From assembly GCA_000149265.1 (NCBI GenBank), contig CH003204.1, positions 650,965 to 714,964 of the forward strand: a stretch of 64,000 nt of DNA, in the 5' to 3' direction. A program made the translations under genes and the position numbers. Origin of the DNA: Ciona savignyi. Lineage: Eukaryota; Chordata; Ascidiacea; Phlebobranchia; Cionidae. The notes under the pieces were generated by a model, which saw only the letters and a program-made list of their open reading frames with translations, had not been told where the DNA came from and searched no databases. Shown piece by piece: positions 47,801-59,500 of the stretch (within the stretch, counting starts at the first letter, position 1; each line of letters opens with the position of its first letter).

Positions 47801-50800
47801 GCCGCAGCCGGCCGTTGGTCTAGCGGTTAAGTGCGTTGCCTTTTAATCAAAAGGTTGCAGGTGCGAAACTGGTCGCTAGCTAGTCGGTTGTGTCCTTGGA
47901 CAAGTCACTTTACGGACATTGCCTGAACCCAGCAGATTAATAGGTTCTACCAAATTGAAGGAACGTGTCTATCATATACAACACACTGCAATAGCTCCGG
48001 TAACCCGACGGTGGCCGCGAGATGATCTGATGATTGCTTGTGTGTAACCCCCTTGTTTTTTTCATTCACGAGAATAAACATGAATATCCTATCCTATTCT
48101 ATCCTATCCACACAACAAATAGCTTGACTAATAAAACAAATTCCATCCCTACAGCTCTTGGAGACATTGGGATGCTGACTGAGAAAGCGGAGAGTTCCCT
48201 CATATGGGCGCTCCGGTTCGAAGATGAGCCAGGAGTACGGCTGGAGGCGTGCGTTGCGATCCGGAAGCTCAACTGCCGATCCTCAGAAGTCATCCATGTT
48301 CTTCAGGACCGAGTCCTCGTGGAACCGGATGCCACAGTCAAAGAGTGGGTTGAAAACTAGATAGATAGAATATTAATGTTTATCCCCGTGAATGGGAAAA
48401 GCAAGGGGGTTAACACACGAGCAATCGTCAGATCACCTCGCGCCCATCGTCGGGTTACCGGAGATATTGCAGTGTGTTGTATATGATAGACACGTTCCTT
48501 TAATTTGGTAGAACCCATTGAGTTGCTGGGTTTAGGCAATGTCTGTAAAGTGCCTTTCCCAAGGACACAACCGACTAGCTAGCTACCAGTTTCGTACCTG
48601 CAACTTTTCGATTGAAAGGCAATGTACTAAACCGCCAAAATAACCGGTCGGACAACTATTTATTATTATTTCAACTATTATTTAAAGCACTTAAAAAAGT
48701 CATCTAATTAATGTTAAATTTATTTAATTAAACCAAGTTATTTTTTTATTATTTTTGGACTGACCTAAGCTTCCAACCGATGATGGACTTCTCATTAAAA
48801 CTGATTTTTATTATTGAAGAGGTCGAGTCAACCGTTCGGCCACACATTCGTCATCACACCGGCGATCATTAAATAATCTCGTGCCCACCGATGGTTTTCG
48901 AAGCTATTGCAGTGTGTTTTGTATGATTAAGACAATCCATCAGTTTTAGTAAAACTACGGTAATTGCCTTGCTTTAGTACTTAACCGACTAGCTGGCTTC
49001 GAAAGTGCAATCGTTTGACTGAAAAATGACGCACATTACCACCAAGTTATTAGGCCAGACGATAATATCACAGCAACTGGCTTGCCAGGGTTTGGTTATT
49101 TGGTTGGTAGGCTCCTTTTTATCCTCTTCTGTAGCACCACCAAGTCCATAACACATTATTACCTCGTGCTCACAATCGGGTTGCCAAAGCGCTGTATAAT
49201 TAATAAGAAGAATTTCGATCGGTCATTTAAATCACCTGCTCCCAGGGAAGTCCGGAGGACACTGGATGCATTTGGGATGAGTGGTCCAGAGGATAACATG
49301 GAGATGATCCGACAGATCAAGACAGAGGTGCAGAGATTGTGTAAGAAGAGCGTGGTTGCAGCGAAAGTCATCATGTACGAGAAGGAGCTCGATAAATACG
49401 AGCGAAAGGTGATGAACCGATGAGTTGCTAGTTTAATCGTTTTTTTAGCTGAGGTAATAGTGTTGTTTAGCATGGATTTTCTTTTTTATCCTCGTGAATG
49501 GAAAGGCTCAAGGGTTATCACGCGGAAAATCGTCAGATTACCTCGTCATTACAAAAGTAAGCGTTTTCACGCGGGTAATCTTCATAATAAACCCACCGTC
49601 GGGTTACCAGAGCTGTTGCATTAGGTAGAGTCTAATAGAGACGTTCCTTAAATTATTTGAATAACCATTGACGATTTATAATAACAGAATATTCATACCG
49701 ATGATATAACATAATATGTTGTCTCAGTTACGGAGATAAACAGTATTCTACCCAAGAACGTCTAGGATAGGATAGGATATTCATGTTTATCCCCGTGAAT
49801 GGGAAAACCAAGGGGGTTAACACACGGGCAATCGTCAGATCACCTCGCGCCCATCGTCGGGTTACCGGAGCTATTGCAGTGTGTTGTATATAATAGACAC
49901 GTTCCTTTAATTTGGTAAACCCATTAATATTCAAGGATTCAAGCAATGTCCGTAAAGTGCCTTGTCCAAGGACACAGCCGACTAGCTAGCGACCAGTTTC
50001 GCACCTGCAACCTATCGATTGAAAGGCGACGCACTTAACCGCTAGACCAACGGGCCGGTCAGCACGAGTAGCTAACTACATTCCTGACTCAAAATCCTCC
50101 ACAGGCACAGTATATCGGCAACATGTTAGATGATATGAGCGAAATATCCTCCAGTGATGACGTCACCCCAGAGATCAACAATGTCATATTTAAGTCACAT
50201 GACTCCTGTAAATACTCACGTTTTTGTAGATATTGAACTGACTTCATTTTTTCGCTGATTACGGCACTAAATAATTTCGATAACTGCATGCAGCAACAGT
50301 TCCGGAAATCTTTACATAATAACTGTGGGACTTTTTTGTTTTTATTTGTTTTCACGACCGATACATAGACTACTTTACAAAACCGGTCTTAGGGACGAGC
50401 CCATCATGGATTCGAAACCTAGCGCCGTAAAAAAATAAAAAATGGTCAACTGAGTAAAACGCTTGTGTGGACGAACGGTTAACGCCATGGATTTATATAC
50501 CGATTTTATACTAAATAAATGTTCTTGGTAACGATTCCATCATGGGTTTGAAACCTATCGCGGTAAAAAAAGTAATCTGATCTGTGCTCACAATCGGAAA
50601 GCATTAACGATTTTTTTATATTTTTCCTGCTGGTATTTAACACGATGTTTCAATACAGCGGCAACTCGACGAAATTCACTTCCACGACCACCAAGCATCA
50701 CCATAACCCCGTCCGCCGATCGCCCCGAAACCAGAGGTAAAACCCATATGTGTTACACTTTTAGGCAGGGTTCTCGATAACCTGTAGTCAGCAGCTCTCC

Positions 50801-51854
50801 AATATATAAAATGCTTGTATTAATGTAAGCAGCATAAAATCACAACTACCTTAAAACTTAATGCAACGGTCATATAAAATGAATTGGGCGGCAAAGTCTA
50901 ACGGTTTTTGGCGGTTAAGATAACGATAAATGCGATAGGTAATTATAGTCAAAGAGTTGATTACTAGGGCATCATCAAGTAATCAGCGCACGCACCAAGA
51001 TAAAACATGTAACATCTGCACTTAACACGCAACTCATTAGACAACTTCATTTTCGGGTAACACTAAAAGGAGGGAAAGAGGGAAACTGCTCACTAAAATT
51101 ATGGAAACTAATTCTAACCCTGCTTTAAACACTAATCTTAACCCCAGAACTTACCCTAACTTCTTTAACTTTTATAACTTTGAAACTAATATTTATACCC
51201 AAATCTTTATTTTAGTGTGCAGTTTCCCATCTTCACTCTTTCCCGTCTTTTAGTTTTCCCCTATTTTTCGCAGAACAATAAAACCAATTTCGTGTTGATC
51301 GAAATTAATATACAGTCCTGCCATATTAACCAACTAACTTTGTTTAGTTTAGTTTCTTTTTTTGCTCTTCATTACATTAATAAAAAAAATTACACAGTTA
51401 TTTTTTTAAAAAGGAGGCCAACTAAAACAACAAAACAGTAGATAAAACAATAAATACATAGGGTTTAAAGAGGGGTATGACGTGGCTGTTAAACTTTCAT
51501 TAGGCACAGATTAGTCCAGGTAGCTAGCTGGTCAGTTTCGTCCTTGGGTAAGAAACTTAATAGACATTTGACTGAACCCAGCGGCCCAATGGGTTCTATT
51601 AAATTAAAGGAACATGTGAGTCATACATAACACACTGCAATAGCTCTGGTAGCCTGACTATGAAGAATACCCGTATTGTAACCCCCTTAGTTTTCCCATT
51701 CACGGTTAACAACATGAATATCCTATCCTAAGCAACTTAAATTGTTTCTTCAGACAAGATGAGTAGCCGCATTGACGTGGTTTACGAGGATGACGTTCCA
51801 AGTCCATCAGCTCAACGTGATACCTTGACGCCAAACCACGACCTTAAACTGTGA
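38878..51854 (+). CDS. HEATR4: HEAT repeat-containing protein 4 (HEATR4-like), 16 exons
   Basis: Exons 38878-39642, 40125-40326, 40797-40940, 41342-41500, 42167-42361, 43049-43189, 43999-44199, 44953-45104, 45706-45861, 46139-46317, 47447-47586, 48155-48344, 49246-49408, 50105-50207, 50659-50736 and 51754-51854 all join in phase, giving 1,022 residues (human HEATR4, from memory, is about 1,026). Residues ~1-490 are low-complexity and charged, with EWDEYVLGRLSKDTARW. From ~500 onward helical HEAT-type repeats follow: HDHVRLGAVAACSMAAL, HGRVRLAAALCLYTLS, VRKAASRTLG and PGVRLEACVAIRKL. The end is an acidic, Ser-rich tail. Family assignment rests on recalled similarity and matching size. The cellular role is poorly known. 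The N-terminus may be incomplete, because CAG directly precedes GATG at the start. Poly(A) signal at 51861-51866. Confidence 0.85.
41780..41824 (+). repeat. Intronic fragment copied from HEATR4-like exon 8
   Basis: CCCACTGACAGGATGGCTTG and the bases after it match exon 8 (44958-45002) with about four differences in 45 bases, inside intron 4. It is flanked by two copies of a CAAAGCTACCAATTT repeat. No splice sites frame it, so it is not an extra exon. Confidence 0.8.
41971..42150 (-). repeat. SINE-1 fragment next to exon 5 acceptor
   Basis: Reverse copy from the tail TAGGATAGGATAAGATATTC through GTGTTGTATATGATAGACACG to CCACTAATCCGCTGAGT. It ends about 16 bp before the HEATR4-like exon 5 acceptor at 42166. 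Confidence 0.8.
42785..43048 (+). repeat. Duplicated 3' end of intron 5
   Basis: AACCTAAGTTTG(C/T)GGTTTTGG and the following ~60 bases to CAAGTTTGTTTCA occur twice, ~156 bp apart, the second running straight into the exon 6 acceptor. The first lacks a matching CCCCAG acceptor. Confidence 0.8.
43660..43960 (+). repeat. Imperfect ~100-bp tandem repeats in intron 6
   Basis: Three diverged units, each with an A/T-rich AAAACA(C/T)xAxCATAACAC-like part, a CGGTAATxTTT part and a CTGCAxAAxxxGGTAGAT-like part. Similar decayed tandem repeats occur in intron 1 (39,720-39,995) and intron 2 (40,560-40,780). Confidence 0.6.
44791..44882 (+). repeat. SINE-1 3' part upstream of exon 8
   Basis: Forward fragment: CCGCGAGGTAATCTAACGAG, CCTGTGTGTTAACCTCCTTGG, then tail ATATCCTATCCTATC. 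The tail ends ~70 bp before the exon 8 acceptor. Confidence 0.8.
45380..45600 (+). repeat. Decayed SINE-1 in intron 8
   Basis: Forward copy with GGAAAGGCACTTAGCGGACATC, ACTGCAATAGCTCTAGTCAC, CGACGGTGGGCACG and AACATGAACATCC; the tRNA head is lost. Confidence 0.7.
46311..46470 (+). repeat. Duplicated exon 10 donor region
   Basis: GTTTCAGGTACGAACCATAC, which spans the end of HEATR4-like exon 10 and its donor (GT at 46318), recurs 140 bp downstream at 46451, with ~32 bp nearly identical. The second copy could act as a cryptic donor. Confidence 0.85.
47004..47300 (-). repeat. SINE-1, full length
   Basis: Reverse copy from the AATAGAATAGGATATTCATG tail to the head ending GCTAACCGGCCGGA. It lies head-to-body against the forward SINE at 47,301. 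Confidence 0.88.
47301..47440 (+). repeat. SINE-1 whose tail forms the exon 11 polypyrimidine tract
   Basis: Forward partial copy (TTGTGTCCTTGGGCAAAACA, ACATTGCCTGAACCCAGTAA, then ACATGAATATCCTTTCCTAA). The pyrimidine-rich tail is followed within ~6 bases by the exon 11 acceptor CAG (47,444-47,446). Confidence 0.85.
47808..48109 (+). repeat. SINE-1, full length
   Basis: Forward copy with head CCGTTGGTCTAGCGGTTAAG and tail ATATCCTATCCTATTCTATC, ending ~45 bp before the exon 12 acceptor at 48,154. Confidence 0.9.
48361..48652 (-). repeat. SINE-1, full length
   Basis: Reverse copy beginning ~15 bp after the exon 12 donor. It supplies the stop codon seen if intron 12 is read through. Confidence 0.88.
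49763..50058 (-). repeat. SINE-1, full length
   Basis: Reverse copy, one of the least diverged: TAGGATAGGATAGGATATTC tail, CATCGTCGGGTTACCGGAGC body, and head ending CGCTAGACCAACGGGCCGG. It lies ~45 bp before exon 14. Confidence 0.9.
50360..50575 (+). repeat. Two SINE-2 copies in intron 14
   Basis: The first lacks its head (CGACCGATACATAGAC ... GACGAGCCCATCATGGATTC). The second is fuller (CTTGTGTGGACGAACGGTTAACGC ... CCATCATGGGTTTGAAACC). Both end in A-rich tails. Confidence 0.7.
51520..51730 (+). repeat. SINE-1 upstream of exon 16
   Basis: Forward copy with a decayed head (CTAGCTGGTCAGTTTCG), GACTGAACCCAGCGG, ACACACTGCAATAGCTCTGG and tail ATGAATATCCTATCCTA, ending ~23 bp before the exon 16 acceptor at 51,753. 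Confidence 0.82.
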
Positions 51855-51866
51855 TTTTTTAATAAA

Positions 51867-53128
51867 CTTGAAAGGATTTTGTTTAATAAATATTTTATCG
51901 TTTAACTCAACAACTTTCTGTGGTGTTTTTGACTAAGCCAAGTTTTGAATCTACGCTCGGCTAGTTAGTTTAATCATTTTTTGACCCAGTATTAAAACAA
52001 ATGATGAACGAATCAAATTATGACAAATAAACAGGGAAAGACGGCGGACGCGGCCGCCAAACCTAAGCAAAAGAACAATCATAAGCAAACCAAATTTAAT
52101 TAGGACCAAAACAATATAATATAAAGCCCTGAAGAAGAGTGTGTGATAAGGCGCGACCAGTACTGAGGGGGAGCCGGCTTTAGGAGGTGTCGCCCGAAAG
52201 CGTGGACCAGAGTGGAAAAAGAAAAAACCCTAAAATGAAATTACACTAATGTCAGTTGACACTATTAGTTTTAAGCACACTTACCCGGGCAAGTCACTAA
52301 GAACCTAGCCTGTATATGATAGGACTATCCCCATGAATAGGAAATTCAAGGGGTGTTATACACTGGTAATTTTCACATTACCTCGCGCCCAGCGTCGGGT
52401 TACTGAGGTCTCGATCCTACTATCATTCGACTGGCAGTCGACTTACTGACATTAGGCTAGTAGGGGCGGGCGATATAAATGTGCTAACCATTTGACCAAA
52501 CAACCGTTTCAATTTATCAAATCCACAATCTTAATTTCGTACCGACCACATGAAAAGGAAAAATTCGGGTTATTTTGAGCTTAAATCGTCAGGGATTGTT
52601 TAGGAACAATTGCATTTGTTTAGAAAAGATAGAACTGCATGCTAATAAGTATGTCATGAATTTTAGAGATGGTAAGTCCTGACCTTATAGAAAATCTACT
52701 GCATCCATTGAAAAACAGCAACTAAATTAATGGTAAATTTCTCAAATAAAAATAGAAACTTTCCCCACTATTTACTGATTTCGCCAGTTCCACGTCGAGT
52801 CCGCCGACGGTTTAAATCAGATGTGGCCAAATCCTCTAGTCCGCGGCCAGATATGGGAAAATTAAGTCCTTGGTGGGTCGGATTATTACAGGAGTAACAT
52901 TCAATCTCTTAATTACAGGATATGGTTAGATACAGTCTGCGGCCCGCTCAAAATCCCTTCACCGGCCAAACCGGCCCGCTGGCCGTATGTTGCCCATGCC
53001 CGGTTTAAATTGTAATTTCCTAGCAGCTAGATTATTTGCATTTGTAATATGCAAATCACTACCCTAAGCAACATATGCCTTTTACTCTCAGAAAAGCAAA
53101 CCCTTAAACAGCAGATGCGTAAACACTC
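51867..53128. other. Intergenic region between convergent genes
   Basis: The HEATR4-like gene (+) and the MICAL gene (-) end towards each other here. I see a reverse SINE-2 fragment near 51,935-51,990 and a reverse SINE-1 fragment near 52,310-52,410. Nothing codes for protein that I can support. Confidence 0.5.
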
Positions 53129-53576
53129 TTTATTTCCATACCACGATTCACAACACGTATACACGATAAAAGAAGTGCAGTCTAAAGTGCGATCGTGGGA
53201 TAGATTATCTTAGCGCAGCGCTGGTCGATTTAAGAAAGAGACATTGCACAATTTGCAGCGTTTTCAAAATGGCCGACAAGGTTGGTCCTAGTTTTTAAAC
53301 AAAAGTCAGTAATTTTTCAGTCGAAGAGTAAAATAGAGCAGAAATTATCAAAAATGCAGCGCTTGCGTCAAGCAACGGATTAAAGAGAAACAAATTAATA
53401 AAAAAGCTCCACCAAAGCACAGTAATAGCAACGAACGAGAACGGAAGATTGGATCACAATTACGACCACTGGGAGCGCAATTGAACACAGTGGGGTCGAT
53501 TTCGCAGAGATTTCGTTTTTTCGTCGGAAACACTGAACTTTTTAAGTAAAAATAGGAATTCGTCGGCAACACTGTA

Positions 53577-56500
53577 TCAAGTCTGCGCGGACGAGGCTGA
53601 GGATACGTCACCGGTAAAAGTCCAGCGTTTGTCGTTCATCATCAACGTTTCGGGGTCGATCGTTTCTTCGCGTTCCCTGCAACCAATATTTTGTTACAAT
53701 TTTTAGGTGAGGATAACCTGTAGTCAGCTGCCAGGGCTTTGTAGGAAATCTTGTATTAACAGTAAGCAGCAAAAAAACAATTTAACACAACTCATTTAAG
53801 TTCCTGCAACGGATATTTTAGTGCGTGGAACTAAAAGTGTAAGTCAAATCAAGTCATTAAGTCGTTCTGACTCTACAAGTCAAATTATTTACATGTTCCG
53901 GCTCGACTCAGGTCAAGTCACTTAGCTGTTCCGACTCAAGTCAAGTCATTTCGCTGCCCCGACTCGAGTTAGGTCAAGTCATTTAGATGGCCCGACTCGA
54001 ATCAAGTCAAGTCAACTAATTTACTCGTTCTGACACCCGTCAAATCAAGTCATTTTGTCGTTCTGACTCAAGTCAAGTCAAGTCATTTAGTCGTGCTGAC
54101 TTGTGTTAATCCTTGAAAAAGAAGACTCGAGTCTGGCCGGTCACCACACTACTAACACCACAGCACACGATAACATGCATCCTCACTTTAATCTCTGCTC
54201 ATCCAGGAGTCCAACGAGTTCATCCCTCTGCTCCACAACCTCCAGCATCTTCCGGAGGATCTCACGCTCCTGGGAGAGCTGCTGCGATGTCTTCCGGGTG
54301 TCTGGGATGAACAGAAAACCGTGTAAGAATCGGATGCCAATCCTTTTCTTTTTTTGCACTTACCAGTTGGTCGTGTTAGAAAGATTAGATTTTTAGAATT
54401 TTCGAAATTTAAATTTAAACAATAGGCGATTTAACATCACATAAGTCGATTTTATAAAATTATTTTTCCATGGGCAACACTTTAACAACAATGGTTAGAA
54501 TACTACATGGAAACACTGAGAACTTAAAACGTCATAGGCGGACGTCTATGGACTTATATTTAAAACGATTCAAAATTTGGAAAGTGAATTTTAAAGAGCT
54601 TCAATTAACAGTTCGCAGCATTAAAGATGTTTACTTAGCAGTATGCAGCATTTCAAAGGGCTTTACGATAAATTAATTATTCTACAGTTAAGCAACGCCG
54701 ACACATTTATAAACGATTCCCAACCCACAACAGTATGAGGGATTTAGCAAAATGCAGGATTTTATGGGCTTTACGTTAAAATCAATTATTTCAGTTTAAA
54801 CGACACCCATACATTTATGGACGATACCCACACCACAGCGCCACCTACCGTCAGTTGCCATTCTTTCCCTCAATTCCTGCTGCAAACGACTCTGAACGTC
54901 TTCCAGCTGTAACTCTCTCTGACTGTAGAAGACATATAGGATGTTCATGTTTGATTCTCAGGGTCATTGTTATACTGGCAGTTGTTCGATTATCTCGGGT
55001 TTACGTAAGGGGCGTTTCCGTAGGCGTAACCGTCAGATTATATCGTGTATACCGTCGGTTTAGTGGAGGTATTATAGTGTATGAAAAAGCCTCGTCCAAA
55101 AAAACAACCTTTAGATATACAAACTTTTTCACTGGTGGAAAACATTTGGTGCCTTGAAGCCAGGCGGTTAATAGAACTTTAACAATGTGACTAACAAAAA
55201 CAATAGCGATTTATTTAAACATACACTATATCTATCACCCATTATTACTAAAAATCGTCGATATATTGTTCCTTGACTATTCTATATAGCGAATAAGCAA
55301 GTCGTTAAATTCAGTAAAATACAAATATGCGTATGGACAGATCAATATCAGGAGACAGCGACAACTTACTTTATAAGGAGTCCATTCTCGTATCTTTGCA
55401 AAGCATTCTTCTCTTGGACCAGTTCGATCCATTTCTTTAAGTTTCTAGATTCTTCCTTTTCGTTTCCACCTGCATTATAACGTAAACAACAAGAGTAAGT
55501 TACGAACTTTGCATGCTAACCAAGCCGTAGGGCGAAATAACCAAAGTGCCCGATTCATATCACCGATTTTCATACAGAAAAACGGCTTTAGTAACAAGCC
55601 AATCGCTGGTTCGAAACTTTGCCCAGTTAAAAAAGGTATTACTGTTTATATCGATTAGCCTTTCTTGATTTATGCGGGCAACACTAAAACGCGGAAATTT
55701 ATACAAATTATTTACATTAACAGCATCAAGTTTAAACCCATTATTCCGAATTTACTTTCAACCCCCCACAATAAAGTGGATTACGGAATAGTTTTAACTA
55801 GCCTTGTATTACATTTTCGTATTTTTACATTTCCTATTATTAGGATAACAACTTTATTTTGTAAAATTGCATCCTAATAGATATTCTAACGTATTAGATT
55901 TACAGCTTCTAAAGTATTAAATATACAAGTAAAAATGGCTCACATACCTGATTTTTTCTTAAGATATTCTAACGTAATTAGATTTACAGCTTGTAACGAA
56001 TTACATATACAAGTAAAGATGGTTTACCTGATTTCTCCCTTAGCAACATTTCCAGCTTCACTCCTCGTTCTTCCAGTGCTTTCTGCTGGACTTCCACCTC
56101 TTCCAACTGCCGCTGTATCGCCTGCGACGTGGAATGCTCGGGTTATAGTTTTGACTTTGTTCTTGAACACCACTAGCAGGGGTAAAGAGTTAAACAAATG
56201 GGGTCGTGTGTGCACTATGTAACACGACTCCAAAGGCCGTGTAGTCAAATGTTAACGCGACCGATTTATACACTGCCTCGTATATAAAAAGGTCGAAGTG
56301 ACGAATCCATTATTTGATTGAAATTTAGCTTGGCAAAGAAAGAAAAAAAATCATAAAAACGTGAAACACGCCTATGCGAGTATGTAAAAAAAGCCCTGTT
56401 AAACGTGTGTAAAATCGTGAAATAAATGTGACTATTTTGAAAATGGAGCTAGTTTTGGCTCTTTTTTATTCGAATGATTGACATGTAACGTCCAACCTAA

Positions 56501-59500
56501 ATTACCACAGAAATGTTCGTGAATATCAGTAAATACAGTTTACAACATTTTCTAATATATTCACTTATTACAAAAAAGTCGCGAAATATCCTCTCAAAAT
56601 ACCTGAGCCCGAGTCAGTCTCCGTTGCTCCTCCATTTTGGCTTGTCGTCGAGCAGCTATCTTGACGCGTCGAGTGATTTTGGCGTCGATTTGCGCAGCAG
56701 TCAGTCCAGCTAACGTCGATTGACGATGCTTGCTCAGTTGGTAACGCTTTGACCCTTGATCTGTAAAAGTTATTTCGCTATTTTAAACACATTACGTTTC
56801 GTTCCGCGAAACTTTTTTAAGCTACTAGGGGTTACTTATTGCCAAGTGTTATTTTTTTTTAGATTTTTAAAATATTTTTTAGTCTAATGGTTACGTAAGA
56901 GAATATTACGCAAAAATGGTTTTAAAACGCCTTAATGGTCTTACTTAACGACCATAGTTAAAAACACCTTATATTGAACTACTGTATGTATAATATACGT
57001 AAACACGACTGATTTTTATCTAAAATGCAAGATTGCGTTTCAAAAGGCGCGTTAAGATAGCGGCTGTACCGACCCAGACAGAGCGCATTTCATTGGAAAA
57101 ACAGACGAAGTTGCCAACTTTTACCGGTTTCGATGTCAGATTAGGTAGGTGAGGATATTAATGTTTATTCCCGTGAATGGGAAACTGCAAGGGGAGTTAC
57201 CACACGGGCAATCGTCAAATTACCTCGCGCCCATTGTCGTGTTTCCGGAGCTATTGCACTGTGTTGTGTATAGGCCTTAATTCAGACGTTTCTTCAATTT
57301 GCTAGAAAACGCAATTTCATTAGGTTCAGGCAATGTCCAGAAGGTGCCTTCTTAGGAGACACAACCGACTACCTAGCGACCACTTCCGACCCTTTGACCG
57401 AAAGGCGACTTACCACCTAGCTATCCGTTTGAACAGTACAACAGTCAGACCAGGGCGCGCAGTCAGCAGCTTAAGCATAAAAGCCTTACCTTCGTCAATA
57501 TCGTCACAAGAAAACGACCGAATATCCTTTAATTTGCCGGTTTCCCTTCCAGTATGCGGTAGCTGTGGTAACACACGGAATCTCTCTCCACTTATTATCG
57601 CCCTTTCACGTTCTATTGAATACAATGGTTTGGGAATTTCGAATATGTCCTCAGACGCTATGGCGGAATAAAATGGTATATTACAAAGGCTGTTTACTTT
57701 TAATACTATGCATACTAGAACGTGAATACTATGCAATTGCAATTACAGTAAATTTAATGTACGCTTAATTCATACAATTTTAATATACGCAAATTCAATG
57801 TATTCGTTTGTAAATGCCGTGGAATTTATAGTCGGTGGAGACATCTGGACAGTTGTAACGATCACTGTTTGTTATTACTTTGACGCAAAACTAGATAAAG
57901 TTTTTTTTTTAACGGGCAACACTAAAAGGAGGAAAAGCGAAAAGAAACTGCTCACGAAAACAAAAACCTCAAGAACTAACCCTAACTCTGTTTAAAACTA
58001 ATTATAATTCCGTAATATTTAATTTTTTTGCGCAGTTTCCCTCATTCCCGCCTTCGCTTTCCTTTATTTTAGTTTTCCCCATTTTAAACTTAAAAGTGGA
58101 TAATTTTGTAAGGGCAACACTAAAAGGAGGAAAACTGAAACTATGAAAACTAATTCTAACCCTGCTCTATTCACTCATCTAAGCCCCAGAACTAACCCTG
58201 ACACCAACCCCGTGTTTAAAAATATCTCCAATACTCATCAAATAACTCTAATAAATGATAAAATTCCAGTCTTATCTACATAGACATCTAAATTTAATGT
58301 GGGTTTAATTCATCAAATTTATTGCACATTAGATGGCAAACAGACGAGATACAATCACACTAACTTTACTAACCTTTCTATTGACCTTCTCAATATAACT
58401 AGACCAATTGATAAACTACCACCAGCGCTATGACTATATATTCCAGCAATAAAACGTCGGTTTAACTTTAAATGAAACAAGAGACCGGTGTCGCGTTACG
58501 TTATAGCGGCAGTGCTGCGCAATCGGGTTGCGACTTGTCGATTGTGAACGGTAGCCATTTAACATGGAAAAGCAAAGGGAAACCCTAGGCTTATTGACCT
58601 ACCACAGCTTTAGTGTTTACACAGAGGACTGAATGTGGAGTTGAGAATGTTCGAGAAGGGTTATATTACACTTGAGTGGGTCATATTCAACGCCATATTC
58701 ACTCTCATAAGTTTAACATATAACCCAATAACAACTACTTTGAATTGCGACAATTGTTTTTTTTCTAACTGAATAGGAATGAAAGTTCGACCGTTACTAA
58801 ATCGTAGACTAAATTCAACTTTACAGAAATAGTAAAATAAACTTAACTTCGTACAGAATACATAATTAGGGAATAAAATGGTTATTTTGCCGACTTTAAA
58901 GCTACATACAGCCATTTCGGTACAAATCTATATAGTTCCAAAATTTTTCGGAGTTGGGAGAAAAAACTGAAAACTTTACTTTTACGTATAAACAAATAAA
59001 TTATATGACTTACTGTAATCAAAATACAGACGGTTAACTTGTATAACGTGTAACGCTATACGTTGTAATATTGAGGATATAGCGAGTGATACTAAGAAAT
59101 CGGGTAAAGTAAAACGGACCATTAATCGAGCAACGGCAAAACAAAAGACAGATTGAAACAAGAGTCTCTTAACTTTAATCTATAACCGGATAAGTAATGC
59201 AATACATCAGCTTGACTTACCCGACGGACTTTGGTATTTTCTATCCAACGTACTTTTCCCGTCATGAACGTGCGGACTTGGTTTCTTGTCTTTCTTGCGA
59301 GGTGAAATGCGGAAGATGTTTCGGGTTGTCTGTGTGTGGGGGTGAGTTGGGATATGAATGGTTGGGTGGTTCCTTTGTATCCTTGCGAGTAGGATATCCG
59401 CATTGATTGTTTATCAACCGTTGCCGGTGGATAAGCTTTAGTAAACCGACAATGGGCGTGAGGTAATTTCACGGGTACCCATGTGAGAATGCCTCTTTAT

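Noticed and set aside
48345..48360. Stop codon shortly after HEATR4-like exon 12 as the gene's end
   Set aside because: A donor GTGGGT at 48,345 joins in phase to exon 13 and then three further exons to a natural stop with a poly(A) signal at 51,861.
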